Positions 7,512 through 16,599 are shown, numbered from the stretch's first letter. The stretch: 60,246 nt of DNA from Oscillatoria princeps RMCB-10 (GCA_019359235.1 JAHHHT010000043.1:1-60246); one strand, 5' to 3'. Notes: a model not told the origin generated them from the sequence alone. Translations and numbers: made by a program.

Positions 7512-9341
7512 CTACCCCGCCGCAAACGAGCCGGTTTCTTGCAGCGCGTGCAGCCGGTAGTAAATCCCCTTGTGGCGCAGCAACTCCTCGTGACTCCCCA
7601 CTTCCGCAATTCGCCCCCGATCGAGCACCACAATCTTGTCCGCCTCCCGCACTGTACTCAGCCGGTGGGCAATAATAATCGTCGTGCGGGTGCCGAGAAT
7701 ACTGTTCATCGCCAGCTGAATCGAGCGCTCAGATTCATAATCCAAACTCGAAGTCGCTTCATCAAAAACCAGCACGTCTGGCTCCACCAAAAGCGCTCGC
7801 GCAATTCCCAGCCGCTGCTTTTGCCCGCCCGACAGCCGCACGCCCCGCTCCCCTACCGCAGTGTGCAACCCTTTGTCAAGCTGGCGGATAAATTCATCCG
7901 CTCTGGCAATGCGGCAAGCTTCTTGCACCTGCTCGAAACTAGCATTAGGATTGCCGTATTTCAGGTTATCCAGCAACGTGCCATTGAAGATATCAACTTC
8001 TTGGTGGACGATAGCCAGCCGGCGGCGGTAGCAGGCGACATCCAGCGGTTGGATGTCCTCCCCATCGATCAAAATCTTGCCGCCATCGGGTTCAAAATAG
8101 CGGAACAGCAGCTTCACCAGCGTTGACTTGCCGGAACCCGACCGGCCCACCAGCGCCACGGTCTGGTACGGCTCAATCAGCAGGTTGATATCTTGCAATA
8201 CCGGGCGTGAGGAATCGTACCCAAAAGTGACGCCGGAAAATTCTACCTTGCCGGTGAACTTGTAAGGCGTGAGCGCCAGCGGTTTCGGGGAAGCCGGTGT
8301 CAAATCCACCGCATCGCTGCCCGATGGGTAGCGCATAAATTCGTGGAATCGCACCATAGAAGCGTACCGGCGGGCAAACATCTCCGCCAAGTTAGCGATC
8401 GGGCGCAACTCCGAATAAGCCATGCTGGCAAAACTAAAAGTTGTGATAAAATGTCCGAGAGACATCGCGCCGCTGACTGTCTCCAGCAGGGTAAACCCCA
8501 GCACTGCGAACAGACACACCTGAATCACCGTGGTTTGCCACATCGTCAGCACGGTGTAACTCATGTTGATGCGCCCATCGATAACAGTAAACTCCCGCTC
8601 TATACGCTGGCGCTGGCGCTTTAGTTCAGTCGCTTCCCTGGCAAAGGCTTTCACCGTTTTGATATTGGTGACAATTTCCGAGGTGCGGCTTTCGGTATTT
8701 TCGATGTGCCGGTCTATTAATTCCTCTCGCTTTATCAACTCTGCCAAGCTTTTCAGGCTGAAGCCGAGGATAAAAATGAACGAAACCATGAACAGCACGG
8801 CAATCCGCCACTCGATTAACCAGACGATCGCAAAGATTCCCAGCATCCGGCAGAGTTTGGGAATCAGCTGACCGGCGATTTCTGGGTAAGTCCAGGTGTG
8901 GTTCCCCACCCCCCTGGCAATCCGCCCAGCAATCCGTCCGGCATTATTTTCCTCATAAAACTCCAGTGGCAGAGTCAGGATTTTTGCCAGAGCTTTTTGG
9001 CTGTAGTCGCGGCGGGTGCGCAGAGCAATATCCCAGTGAAACCAGAGTCCCAGCCAAGGTTGCACCGGCGCTCTCGCCACTGTGGCCCAAAAAATAAGCC
9101 CCATCAGGACTCCCAGGTCGAGGGGCTTGCCGGCAGTCAACCCTGTCAACTCAGCGACCGCCGCTATCAGATGTTGCGTTATCCCATCCACCTGCAAGCC
9201 AGAAAGCACGTTTAAAATCTGGCCAATCGCGTAGGGCAGAACCAAATCCAGGATTTCAAAGGCGCAAGACGCCGCAATACTAAAAGCCGCTACCAGCCAG
9301 TACCGCCGGTAGTAGCTGACGAGATCGCGAAATTTTGTCAT
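7512..9341 (-). CDS. ABC exporter half-transporter (fused permease and ATPase)
   Basis: 609-residue MsbA/Sav1866-type exporter subunit. The first ~330 residues form the transmembrane domain, with hydrophobic segments around residues 15-40, 75-95, 160-195, 265-300. The nucleotide-binding domain begins near 365 with VEFSGVTFGYD, Walker A GRSGSGKST at 399-407, signature LSGGQKQR, Walker B VLVFDEATSSLD and switch His in IIIAHRLSTV. It should act as a homodimer or with a partner not visible here. The substrate cannot be read from the sequence. Upstream bases 9342-9400 should hold the promoter. Confidence 0.93.
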   Translation of the reverse strand: MTKFRDLVSYYRRYWLVAAFSIAASCAFEILDLVLPYAIGQILNVLSGLQVDGITQHLIAAVAELTGLTAGKPLDLGVLMGLIFWATVARAPVQPWLGLWFHWDIALRTRRDYSQKALAKILTLPLEFYEENNAGRIAGRIARGVGNHTWTYPEIAGQLIPKLCRMLGIFAIVWLIEWRIAVLFMVSFIFILGFSLKSLAELIKREELIDRHIENTESRTSEIVTNIKTVKAFAREATELKRQRQRIEREFTVIDGRINMSYTVLTMWQTTVIQVCLFAVLGFTLLETVSGAMSLGHFITTFSFASMAYSELRPIANLAEMFARRYASMVRFHEFMRYPSGSDAVDLTPASPKPLALTPYKFTGKVEFSGVTFGYDSSRPVLQDINLLIEPYQTVALVGRSGSGKSTLVKLLFRYFEPDGGKILIDGEDIQPLDVACYRRRLAIVHQEVDIFNGTLLDNLKYGNPNASFEQVQEACRIARADEFIRQLDKGLHTAVGERGVRLSGGQKQRLGIARALLVEPDVLVFDEATSSLDYESERSIQLAMNSILGTRTTIIIAHRLSTVREADKIVVLDRGRIAEVGSHEELLRHKGIYYRLHALQETGSFAAG

Positions 9342-9937
9342 AAAAAAACGAAGCAGGTAGCCAAAATGGACACACCGTTTGCCAAACCCGGGCTTTGGCA
9401 GAAACCGAGTTTCTTGTCCGTCGGGTAATGGTCTACGTCAAAGCCGTTCCAAAATCCGGTTTTTCCTCCCGGAGATGATTTAACCTTTTATTTTGTCCAC
9501 CTACTTCTCAGATCCTAGCTGTTTTCAGTCCTGAAACCGTACCTTAGCACAGGTGGGCTAGTCTGCGAGCGCCCCCATTCCGAAGTTGGGCTGGGAAACT
9601 CAGGACAGGGGACGGGCTGCGGCTGGGGTGCATTTTACCAGAGCCACCCCCGCTCCGCCACCCAGCCGGCTTGGGGAGAAAGGCAATCAAACCTTCCCCA
9701 CCCCCCTGTGCCTTTTTCTTACTCCCCCTCACCCCAAAGTGGGAGAGGGGGCTGGGGGGTGAGGGGGCTGGGGGGTGAGGGGCTTGTCGGATAGGGGGTT
9801 GGGGGCGAGAAGCTTGCCGTCAATCAACTGGACGTGATATAATATGCTGGCTCGCATGCCCCCCTGAACCACTGTCTGGTGGCACAGGCATGGGAGCCTG
9901 TGCCGGTCGCGGGTCAGTCAAAACAGTTTTTAGAGAA
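9342..9937. other. Intergenic region, G-rich repeats, no gene seen
   Basis: Contains an AAACCCGGGCTTT-type palindrome near 9385 and a G-rich tandem stretch at about 9728-9785 in which GGGGCTGGGGGGTGAG recurs. The 62-residue frame at 9544-9732 has repeat-derived, low-complexity composition and I do not call it. Confidence 0.5.
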
Positions 9938-10075
9938 TCAGACTGTGTAGGCTGACGTCAGCGCCCACACGATGAGGAACGCAATCGCGCCCAGCACCGC
10001 AATCGAGGTGATTGCGATCGCAGCGGGGCTGTCCGCCCCCTTGAATTTCATGATGCCACGGTCTAGATCGGACAT
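9938..10075 (-). CDS. Small single-span membrane protein, 45 residues
   Basis: Unrecognised small protein. It reads MSDLDRGIMKFKGADSP, then one hydrophobic helix from about residue 18 to 42 (AAIAITSIAVLG...FLIVWALTS) and ends AYTV. Size and shape are like the low-molecular-mass thylakoid subunits of photosystem II, cytochrome b6f or NDH-1, but I cannot match it to a named one. An internal Met at residue 9 is an alternative start. It lies divergently from rimO with about 170 bases between them. The clean helix and cyanobacterial context argue for a real gene. Confidence 0.6.
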   Translation of the reverse strand: MSDLDRGIMKFKGADSPAAIAITSIAVLGAIAFLIVWALTSAYTV

Positions 10076-10082
10076 AGCCCTG

Positions 10083-10200
10083 TTATAATTCCTCTGACAG
10101 AGAGCTACTTTACGTTAAATCATATTAATATATGGAAGTGGGGTGACGCCGAAGCGGCCAGCAAGTCCGATCCTGAAAGGGTAAGATCAGCAGTCCCCAC
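10083..10200 (+). promoter_or_regulatory. Possible promoter and structured leader of rimO
   Basis: A TATAAT box with a TG upstream (10083-10088) could be an extended -10 for rimO. Downstream, GTGGGG at 10138-10143 pairs with CCCCAC at 10195-10200. Inside are GCC-GAAGC-GGC and a GATCCT...AGGGTAAGATC hairpin, so the transcript could fold as a small branched RNA ending 46 bases before the rimO ATG. It does not match a riboswitch class I know. Confidence 0.35.
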
Positions 10201-10246
10201 AATGTAAGATAGCAGAGAGCAAGCCATCACGGATTCCAAACGCTGC

Positions 10247-11578
10247 ATGGGCAAAAAGCCAACCATTGCCATTTCCCACCTGGGCTGTGAAAAAAATCGC
10301 ATCGACACCGAACATATGCTGGGCCTGCTGGTGCGAGCGGGCTACCAGGTGGACACCAACGAAGAATTAGCGGATTACGTCATTGTCAACACTTGCAGTT
10401 TTATCCAAGCCGCACGGGAAGAGTCGGTGCGGACTCTGGTAGAGCTAGCAGAGGCCAACAAAAAAATCGTGATCGCCGGCTGCATGGCGCAGCACTTCCA
10501 AGATCAACTGCTCGACGAACTGCCAGAAGCGGTGGCCCTGGTGGGCACCGGCGACTACCACAAAATCGTAGAAGTCATTGATCGTGCCGAAACCGGCGAG
10601 CGAGTCAAGGAAGTAACACCGGAACCGACTTACATAGCGGACGAAACCACACCCCGCTACCGGACGACGACCGAAGGGGTGGCCTACCTGCGAGTGGCGG
10701 AAGGGTGCGACTATCGCTGCGCCTTCTGTATTATCCCCCACCTGCGAGGCAATCAGCGCTCGCGCTCCATCGAGTCCATTGTGGCGGAAGCCAAACAGCT
10801 GGCCTCGGAGGGCGTTCAGGAAATTATCTTGATCTCCCAAATCACCACCAACTACGGCCTCGACCTGTACGGCGAGCCCCGGCTGGCGGAACTGCTGCGG
10901 GCCCTCGGGGAGGTGGACGCTCCCTGGATTCGCATGCACTACGCCTATCCCACAGGGCTGACTCCCAAAGTGATGGCCGCGATTAAGGAAACGCCCAACG
11001 TCCTGCCCTACCTCGATTTGCCCCTGCAGCACTCCCACCCGGAAATCCTGCGGGCCATGAACCGGCCTTTCCAGGCGGGGGTGAACGACGCTATCATTGA
11101 GCGGATCAAGACGGCGCTCCCCGATGCCGTTCTCAGGACAACCTTTATTGTCGGGTTTCCAGGAGAAACAGATAAACAGTTTGAACATTTGCTACAATTT
11201 GTAAAGAAACATGAGTTCGACCACGCAGGAGTGTTTACATTTTCCCCAGAGGAGGGCACCCCAGCATACAGTCTGCCGTCCCAGCTACCGCAAGACGTGA
11301 TGGACGCCCGCAGGGAGGCCCTGATGGAAGCGCAGCAGCCAATCTCGCTGAAGAAAAATCAAGCCGAGGTGGGCAAAGTGGCTTCCGTACTGATAGAGCA
11401 AGAAAATCCCGAGACGGGCGAGTTAATCGGGCGCTCGGCACGGTTCGCCCCAGAAGTGGATGGCTTGGTTTACGTTCAGGGAGTCGCTCGGCTGGGCTCT
11501 CTAGTGCCGGTGGCCATTACCGGTGCCGGCGTTTACGACTTGTACGGCCATGTCGCCACGGCGGCAGACCAGATTTAG
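10247..11578 (+). CDS. rimO: Ribosomal protein uS12 (S12) methylthiotransferase RimO
   Basis: Radical-SAM enzyme that methylthiolates the conserved aspartate of ribosomal protein S12. 443 residues, normal length. The N-terminal MTTase domain carries the auxiliary cluster cysteines C14, C50 and C79. The radical-SAM cluster is C154-x3-C158-x2-C161. RimO-specific features are [12 protein letters not shown] at the N-terminus (LGC.KN with D) and the FIVGFPGET segment. A C-terminal TRAM domain begins near residue 375. The start ATG has no obvious Shine-Dalgarno, which is common in cyanobacteria. Confidence 0.96.
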   Translation: MGKKPTIAISHLGCEKNRIDTEHMLGLLVRAGYQVDTNEELADYVIVNTCSFIQAAREESVRTLVELAEANKKIVIAGCMAQHFQDQLLDELPEAVALVGTGDYHKIVEVIDRAETGERVKEVTPEPTYIADETTPRYRTTTEGVAYLRVAEGCDYRCAFCIIPHLRGNQRSRSIESIVAEAKQLASEGVQEIILISQITTNYGLDLYGEPRLAELLRALGEVDAPWIRMHYAYPTGLTPKVMAAIKETPNVLPYLDLPLQHSHPEILRAMNRPFQAGVNDAIIERIKTALPDAVLRTTFIVGFPGETDKQFEHLLQFVKKHEFDHAGVFTFSPEEGTPAYSLPSQLPQDVMDARREALMEAQQPISLKKNQAEVGKVASVLIEQENPETGELIGRSARFAPEVDGLVYVQGVARLGSLVPVAITGAGVYDLYGHVATAADQI

Positions 11579-11994
11579 GCCAAGTAACAGGCCAATGCGG
11601 AAAGTTTTGCGAAATTGTTGCGATTTGCTTAACAAAAGTTTAATGTTGAGTTAAGATTTCAGCAGAACGTTTGAGCGTGAGCGGAGGTCAGAAGGGGTCT
11701 AACCCTTCCAGGCATTCGCCCAGAAAAGAAAAGAGCTTTGGCCACCGCCCGCTGGGCTCCCAGCTCGAGCTGGGCCATAACAAATTACTGACCAGCCACT
11801 GCTCTAAAGCCGCCGCTCGCAGACAAATGATTCATTCGACATCCCCGCTGTTCAACTCGTAGCTTGAATCGAAGCCGGTGTGATGAGCAGTGGCACAGGC
11901 ACCCCGCCTGTAGAGAGAGTACCTGCGCTCAGACTGCTAGCAGTGCAGCTGAGCCTGTCATTTAGCGCAATCAAATAGGTTTATAGGAGATTAA
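11579..11994. other. Long 5' leader region of the DEAD-box helicase gene
   Basis: 416 bases without a convincing gene between rimO and the helicase. The last bases carry TAGGAGATTAA directly before the ATG, a good ribosome-binding site. Cold-regulated RNA helicase genes are known to have long untranslated leaders; whether this one is transcribed as a leader is inference. Confidence 0.4.
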
Positions 11995-13440
11995 ATGGAT
12001 TTGTCATTCAAAAACCTAGGTCTTTCTGAAGCTCGCGTCAGCCAATTAGAAAAACTGGGTTTCACAGCCCCGACAGCAATTCAAACGCAAGCGATTCCAG
12101 AGCTGCTGGCGGGACGAGATGTGGTGGGACAAGCGCAAACCGGCACCGGCAAGACGGCGGCGTTTTCCCTGCCCATTTTAGAGCGCATTGATTTCAACAA
12201 ACCGGCAGTACAAGCCCTGATTCTGACGCCAACCCGGGAGCTGGCGCTGCAAGTGAGCAACGCCATCCGCGACTTTAGCGGCGACCGGCGCTTGGGCATT
12301 TTGGCAGTTTACGGCGGCTCGGCGATTGACCGGCAGATCCGGTCACTGCAGCGGGGCGTGCAAATTGTAGTCGGGACGCCCGGGCGGATTATCGATTTGC
12401 TCGACCGGGGGAACCTGAAGCTGGACCAGCTGACTTGGCTGGTGCTCGACGAAGCTGATGAAATGCTGAGCATGGGCTTTATTGATGATGTGGAGAAAAT
12501 CCTCAGCCAAGCCCCATCCGACCGGCAGACCGCCTTTTTCTCGGCGACGATGGAAGTCTCGATTCGCCAGCTGGTGAACAAGTTCCTGCGCGAGCCGGTG
12601 AACGTCAGCATCAAGCAGCAGAAAGCCACGCCGAAGCAGATCGACCAGCACGTTTATATGGTGCCGCGCGGCTGGACGAAAGCGAAAGCCCTGCAGCCGA
12701 TTTTGGAATTGGAAGATCCGGAATCTGCGATTATATTTGTTCGCACCCGGCGGGCGGCGGCTGAGCTGACCAGCGAACTGCAAGCCGCCGGTCACAGCGT
12801 AGACGAGTACCACGGCGACTTGAATCAAGCCCAGCGGGAGCGGTTGCTGAGCCGGTTCCGCCAGCAGCAAGTGCGGTGGATTGTCGCCACGGACATCGCG
12901 GCTCGCGGGCTGGATGTGGATCACCTGACGCACGTGATCAACTACGATTTGCCCGACAGCGTGGAAAGCTACGTGCACCGGATTGGGCGCACCGGGCGTG
13001 CCGGCAAAGCAGGAACGGCCATTTCCCTGGTTCAGCCGTTTGACCGGCGCAAGCTGCAGCAAATTGAGCGCCACGTCCGCCAAACCCTGAAGATTAACTC
13101 AGTGCCGAGCCGGTCGCAAATCGAGTCGCGCCAGCTGGAAAAACTGCAAGCCCAAGTGCGGGCGGCCCTCACCGGCGAGCGTTTGGCGTCGTTCTTGCCG
13201 ATGGTGTCTCAGCTTGGCGAGGAGTACGACGCACACGCCATCGCGGCGGCGGCGCTGCAAATGGCCTACGACCAAACCCGTCCGTCTTGGCTGCGCTCAG
13301 ATGCGCCGGTGGAAGATCCGTCATCTCCCAAGCCCAAGCTGATCAAGCGGGGTAAACCGTCTGTGGGCCAGCCTTCGGTTTCGCCGAGCCCTGTCTCGCA
13401 GACTTCTGTGGGGCAAACCTCTGTGTCGCAGAACGGCTAG
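11995..13440 (+). CDS. DEAD-box ATP-dependent RNA helicase (CrhR/CsdA-like)
   Basis: 481-residue RNA helicase that unwinds RNA duplexes with ATP, in cyanobacteria linked to cold and redox stress (CrhR). Motifs in order: Q motif (GFTAPTAIQTQAIP), motif I AQTGTGKT at residues 47-54, Ia PTRELA, II DEAD near residue 150, III SAT, IV IIFVRTRR, V ATDIAARGLDV, VI HRIGRTGRAGK. After the core comes a ~130-residue C-terminal region, then a low-complexity Ser/Val/Gln tail built on repeats of S-V-x-Q-x-S (residues 455-481). Which cold-shock helicase orthologue it is cannot be fixed from one window. Confidence 0.94.
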   Translation: MDLSFKNLGLSEARVSQLEKLGFTAPTAIQTQAIPELLAGRDVVGQAQTGTGKTAAFSLPILERIDFNKPAVQALILTPTRELALQVSNAIRDFSGDRRLGILAVYGGSAIDRQIRSLQRGVQIVVGTPGRIIDLLDRGNLKLDQLTWLVLDEADEMLSMGFIDDVEKILSQAPSDRQTAFFSATMEVSIRQLVNKFLREPVNVSIKQQKATPKQIDQHVYMVPRGWTKAKALQPILELEDPESAIIFVRTRRAAAELTSELQAAGHSVDEYHGDLNQAQRERLLSRFRQQQVRWIVATDIAARGLDVDHLTHVINYDLPDSVESYVHRIGRTGRAGKAGTAISLVQPFDRRKLQQIERHVRQTLKINSVPSRSQIESRQLEKLQAQVRAALTGERLASFLPMVSQLGEEYDAHAIAAAALQMAYDQTRPSWLRSDAPVEDPSSPKPKLIKRGKPSVGQPSVSPSPVSQTSVGQTSVSQNG

Positions 13441-13604
13441 TCCGGGGGAGTTAGTGGTGTTCTGGTGGTGTTTGGGGCGTCGCACATTTGTGGGATGAAC
13501 CCCACCCCCCAACCCCCTCCCCGCAAGCGGGGAGGGGGAGTAAGAGAGGGTTTTGGATGAGTGCAAAAAGTTCAATCATCCTTCTACTGTGCAACGCCAG
13601 TTAA

Positions 13605-13676
13605 GATCCCCCCCTGCCCCCCCTTAAAAAGGGGGGGACTTTCAAGCCCCCCTTTTTAAGGGGGGTTGGGGGGATC
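13605..13676. repeat. GATCCCCCC inverted-repeat element
   Basis: 72-bp palindromic element with termini GATCCCCCC...GGGGGGATC and an internal CCTTAAAAAGGG/CCCTTTTTAAGG core. Relatives lie inside the MITE at 23911-24009 and partially at 25881-25914. Confidence 0.75.
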
Positions 13677-13934
13677 AGATCCTGAATACTTAGGAGAGCC
13701 TTTCCGGACATCTGTTGCGCGTATAAAGCCAAATGGTATTCCCCAGATGCCACCCCGGCGCTAAGTGCCGGTGAGTTACTGTGCGGATAAATTGCATAGA
13801 ATAGAGACAGCGCCGGTAGCGTTTCGGCAGCGGCTGCAGTGGGTGTCCTGTCTGTGAGTTTCACAGGAGGTTCATCTGTTGTGTGCGGGTGCCGGTGTGC
13901 TGCCGGTGTCTGCTTGCTGCGGCGGGGCGGTTCC

Positions 13935-13987
13935 CCTCGTTCCCAGGCTCCGCCTGGGAACGCCCTTTTAGAGGCTCTGCCTCCTTT
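13935..13987. repeat. Truncated copy C of the dispersed repeat
   Basis: Contains only the CGTTCCCAGG/CCTGGGAACG and GAGGC/GCCTC palindromes of the element at 188-304. Confidence 0.65.
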
Positions 13988-14128
13988 CAAGTGACAAGCA
14001 GATTAAAAGCCTAACAGCTTATAAACCCGCCCCTCCTGCCGGCTGTGATATTGATGTGCAAATTAGATGCGGTGATGCGGGAGGGGCCAGGGGTGGGGGA
14101 GAAGCTCAAAAACAACGGCGACCAATGT

Positions 14129-14998
14129 CTACTGGGTATCACAATATGGGTTCTGATCGACCAGATTCTCAGGCATTTTATCTATAAACCACTGAGACTT
14201 GTTTGGATCGAATATAAGTTCCACTATCCGGCTTTCACACGCTGTTTCGCCGTTTTTATAGATATATTTTAGCCAGACTTGTATCTGACGATTGCTCAGG
14301 GTTTTAAAAGCATAGGTTTCTACGCTGTTTACTGAATCCCAGAAAGAACTTGTTCCGTTGCTCTTGGGATTTTGCTGTTTATAAGTTTTTTTAAAAGCAT
14401 CGCTAAGTAAGGCTTTAGCTTCCGCTCTATTTGATGGAGCTAATTGATAATATCTGGCAATAACTTGTTTAGGAGTTAATTGAGGTTGCCGGTTCTGAAT
14501 AGAAGAAATCAGTGCTGTATAATTCTTTGAAAAAGAACCTAGTTGAGCAGTCCACCAGCCAATGCCAAAAACTATACAGAGTATTGCAGCCCATCCCCAT
14601 TTCCTTGAAGATGGACTACCTTCTGTGCGAGATGAGCCACCTGAATTTGTAGATATTGAATTTAAAGACGTAGTATTTCTTGAAGTAGAAGAGCCGGTAG
14701 AACTGGTAGGACGCGAATTTACTGTTGGGGTTGGAGAACTTGTGGCTGGAGTATTAGAGTTTGTATTTGAAACGTTGACTCCTGTCCTTCTATTCGTTTC
14801 AAGGCGTGTTGGCGGAGCCGAGCGAGCTGTGGCGAGAACAGCATTTGTGAATTGGCAGAAACAGCGCCTTTTCTGTTCCCATTCAGCTATCGTCATGACA
14901 ATAGGACAATTAGGACGAAGGCACTTCATTCCTTGTTCACCTTCCCTGAACTGATGCAAGCTGTATGGCGATTTAATACCTGGTTCAAACGTTACCAT
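14129..14998 (-). CDS. Membrane protein with N-terminal Cys-rich domain and NTF2-like C-terminal domain
   Basis: 289 residues; last gene of the ubiquitin-like operon. The N-terminal ~55 residues (FEPGIKSPYSLHQF, then MKC-x4-C and a CxC pair) are nearly identical to the first Cys domain of the neighbouring 166-residue protein. Next comes a Ser/Thr/Asn-rich linker (residues 68-130), one membrane helix (about 133-152) and a C-terminal domain from about 165 (PKQVIARYYQLAPSNRAEAKALLSDAFK..., ...SFWDSVNSVE) that resembles the NTF2-like domain attached to cyanobacterial Ser/Thr kinases. It is 16 bases after the upstream gene. Topology would put the Cys domain and the NTF2 domain on opposite sides of a membrane. 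Function unknown; a ligase or adaptor role is inference. Confidence 0.72.
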   Translation of the reverse strand: MVTFEPGIKSPYSLHQFREGEQGMKCLRPNCPIVMTIAEWEQKRRCFCQFTNAVLATARSAPPTRLETNRRTGVNVSNTNSNTPATSSPTPTVNSRPTSSTGSSTSRNTTSLNSISTNSGGSSRTEGSPSSRKWGWAAILCIVFGIGWWTAQLGSFSKNYTALISSIQNRQPQLTPKQVIARYYQLAPSNRAEAKALLSDAFKKTYKQQNPKSNGTSSFWDSVNSVETYAFKTLSNRQIQVWLKYIYKNGETACESRIVELIFDPNKSQWFIDKMPENLVDQNPYCDTQ

Positions 14999-15014
14999 CT
15001 CTAGAAAATTAATC

Positions 15015-15515
15015 TTATTTAGTTAACAGCGCAACAATTACAAAAACTAAAAAGCCACTGAGGGCTGAAATTACAATAATTTGCCATTTTTGAGGGAAAG
15101 GAGCTCTGGGTCGCCAAACTGGCAAGGGTGGATATTGCTCTCCGGGATAAATGGCTATGGCTGGAGCGGCATTTGTATGCCCTAAAATACATTTTCCTTT
15201 TACTTCCCAAGCCTGATTGGTCATAACTTTTTCACAGGTGAGACACTTCATTCCCCGCTCATTTGCAACAAACTTATGGGCAGTCCAACAACACGCTACA
15301 CCTGCCTGGAAAGTTTCAAGGCGTGTTGGCGGAGCCGAGCGAGCTGTGGCGAGAACAGCATTTGTGTATTGGCAGAAACAGCGCCTCTTTTCTTCCCATT
15401 CAGCTATCGTCATAACACGAGTACAGCCAGGTCGAAGGCACTTCATTCCTTGTTCACCTTCCCTAAACTGATGCAAGCTGTATGCTGATTTAATACCTGG
15501 TTCAAACGTTTCCAT
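15015..15515 (-). CDS. Tail-anchored protein with two Cys/His (treble-clef-like) domains
   Basis: 166 residues. Two tandem metal-binding-like units: unit 1 (residues ~10-50) with C-x4-C and CxC; unit 2 (~70-115) with ACC-x3-H, then GMKC-x2-C and C-x3-H. The shared frame is G-M-K-C, two variable residues, C, a conserved W, then a C-x(1-3)-C/H pair. A Pro-rich linker (PPLPVWRPRAPF) and a single C-terminal helix (IIVISALSGFLVFVIVALL) follow, so it is tail-anchored. The spacing of unit 2 (C-x2-C-x14-C-x3-H) matches the first half of a RING/treble clef but lacks the usual later pair. An E3-like role in the ubiquitin-like pathway is plausible but unproven. Confidence 0.72.
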   Translation of the reverse strand: METFEPGIKSAYSLHQFREGEQGMKCLRPGCTRVMTIAEWEEKRRCFCQYTNAVLATARSAPPTRLETFQAGVACCWTAHKFVANERGMKCLTCEKVMTNQAWEVKGKCILGHTNAAPAIAIYPGEQYPPLPVWRPRAPFPQKWQIIVISALSGFLVFVIVALLTK

Positions 15516-15531
15516 CTCTAGAGAGTTAATC

Positions 15532-15927
15532 TTATTTAGTTAACAGAGCAACAGTCACAAAAATTAAAAAGCCACTGATGGCTGAAATTACAATAATTTG
15601 CCATTTTTGAGGGAAAGGAGTTTTTGCATCTCGCCACCTTAGTTGATATCTAGCTCTGGGTCGCTGAACTGGCGGGGGTGGCTCTCGCCATTCTAGTTCA
15701 AGTCTAGATCGGGGAGTTCGCGTATGAGGTGTAGGATTCCTTGATGACCTGGGATAAATAGCTATGGCTAGAACGGCATTTGTATGTCCTAAACGACATT
15801 TTCCTTTTTCTTCCCAAGCCTGATTGGTCATAACTTTTTCACAGGTGAGACACTTCATTCCCCGCTCATCTGCAACAAACTTATGGGTACTCCAACAACA
15901 CGTTACACCTGCCTCGAAAGTTTCCAT
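15532..15927 (-). CDS. Tail-anchored protein with one Cys/His domain and two LxWRD/E motifs
   Basis: 131 residues, paralogue of the downstream 166-residue protein. It has one Cys/His unit (TCC-x3-H, GMKC-x2-C, C-x3-H), then a basic Pro/Arg-rich linker carrying ELEWRE and QLRWRD, and a C-terminal helix (IIVISAISGFLIFVTVALL) ending in LTK. The two LxWR motifs sit next to the membrane anchor, as if to display them at the membrane surface. It lies 16 bases before the next gene and 33 after the previous one, so is co-transcribed. Candidate membrane adaptor or ligase; function unproven. Confidence 0.72.
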   Translation of the reverse strand: METFEAGVTCCWSTHKFVADERGMKCLTCEKVMTNQAWEEKGKCRLGHTNAVLAIAIYPRSSRNPTPHTRTPRSRLELEWREPPPPVQRPRARYQLRWRDAKTPFPQKWQIIVISAISGFLIFVTVALLTK

Positions 15928-15960
15928 CTTTGTTGTAATAGTCCGGCTAAATAAGAACAG

Positions 15961-16599
15961 TCACCTCGTATTTTTCCGCGTCGAGTTTCTGGTTTTACGA
16001 GAGGATGGCGGCTGAGGGTTTATCCCTGGCGCTGCGTTCGTATCCGGTGTAGCATCTCGCCAGTTTAACGCTTTTTTAGACGCCTCAGTTACGGAGCCTG
16101 TATCATTGGCATCTCGCCAGTTAAGAGGTCTAGTGCTAGATTGATATTGCGCGACCAGACGGTCGAAAATTTGGGCTTCATAAGGAGACATCTCTACACC
16201 GCGATCTCTCCCTCCATACCCTGCATTACCATAGGCTTGACGCGCTCTGTAGGCTGCTAGTTTTTTGACTTGTTGAGATGTTAACTGACCAGGCACTCCA
16301 GATGTTAAATTCAGTTCTTGCTGTTCCGCATCTGTTAGATTCAAGGAACTCATTTCATTTTGTCTTTGGATTCCCTCCATAAAATCCTCGGCATGCATAA
16401 TGTGCCTGTTGCCAACTTTGACTTGACAATACCAGCGACCGTTGCTTTGCCAGTAATGATCGTGAGCCACAACACTGTTACTTTCAAGGCTATCTCGGTC
16501 GCCCGAACATAAAAGCTCCCATCTTCCATCAGGGTTTTGTTTGAACTTATACCAAAGATGGCCGATTTGCTTGGCTTCGCTCCAGGTTGGTTCTGACAT
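15961..16599 (-). CDS. Unknown 212-residue protein with two LNWRD motifs
   Basis: Not recognised. An N-terminal region (residues ~10-85) is rich in Trp, Tyr and His (LWYKFKQNPDGRWELLCSGD, HDHYWQSNGRWYCQVKVGN) and looks like a compact beta-rich domain. A helical middle follows (LTDAEQQELNL, LTSQQVKKLAAYRARQAYG). The C-terminal part is flexible and carries two LNWRDA motifs (about residues 160 and 177), then a basic Arg/Thr tail. It is 11 bases after the ATPase gene and 33 before the Cys/His protein, so it belongs to the operon. A substrate or scaffold of the conjugation system is possible. Confidence 0.7.
   Translation of the reverse strand: MSEPTWSEAKQIGHLWYKFKQNPDGRWELLCSGDRDSLESNSVVAHDHYWQSNGRWYCQVKVGNRHIMHAEDFMEGIQRQNEMSSLNLTDAEQQELNLTSGVPGQLTSQQVKKLAAYRARQAYGNAGYGGRDRGVEMSPYEAQIFDRLVAQYQSSTRPLNWRDANDTGSVTEASKKALNWRDATPDTNAAPGINPQPPSSRKTRNSTRKNTR

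Larger units (their letters stand above)
13441..14128. other. Intergenic region with three repeat types
   Basis: Holds an inverted CCCCTCCCCGC/GCGGGGAGGGG element (about 13513-13538), a GATCCCCCC-type inverted element (13605-13676) and a truncated dispersed repeat (13935-13987). A minus-strand frame across 13601-13990 is made largely of these repeats and is not called. Confidence 0.5.

Noticed and set aside
6711-7633. Two minus-strand frames of about 165 codons
   Set aside because: Built from dispersed and tandem repeats, without recognisable domains or ribosome-binding sites.
7305-8126. 273-codon plus-strand frame
   Set aside because: Starts in tandem repeats and runs antisense through the ABC transporter ATPase domain.
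13601-13990. 129-codon minus-strand frame
   Set aside because: Both ends are dispersed repeats; the middle has no match to a known family.
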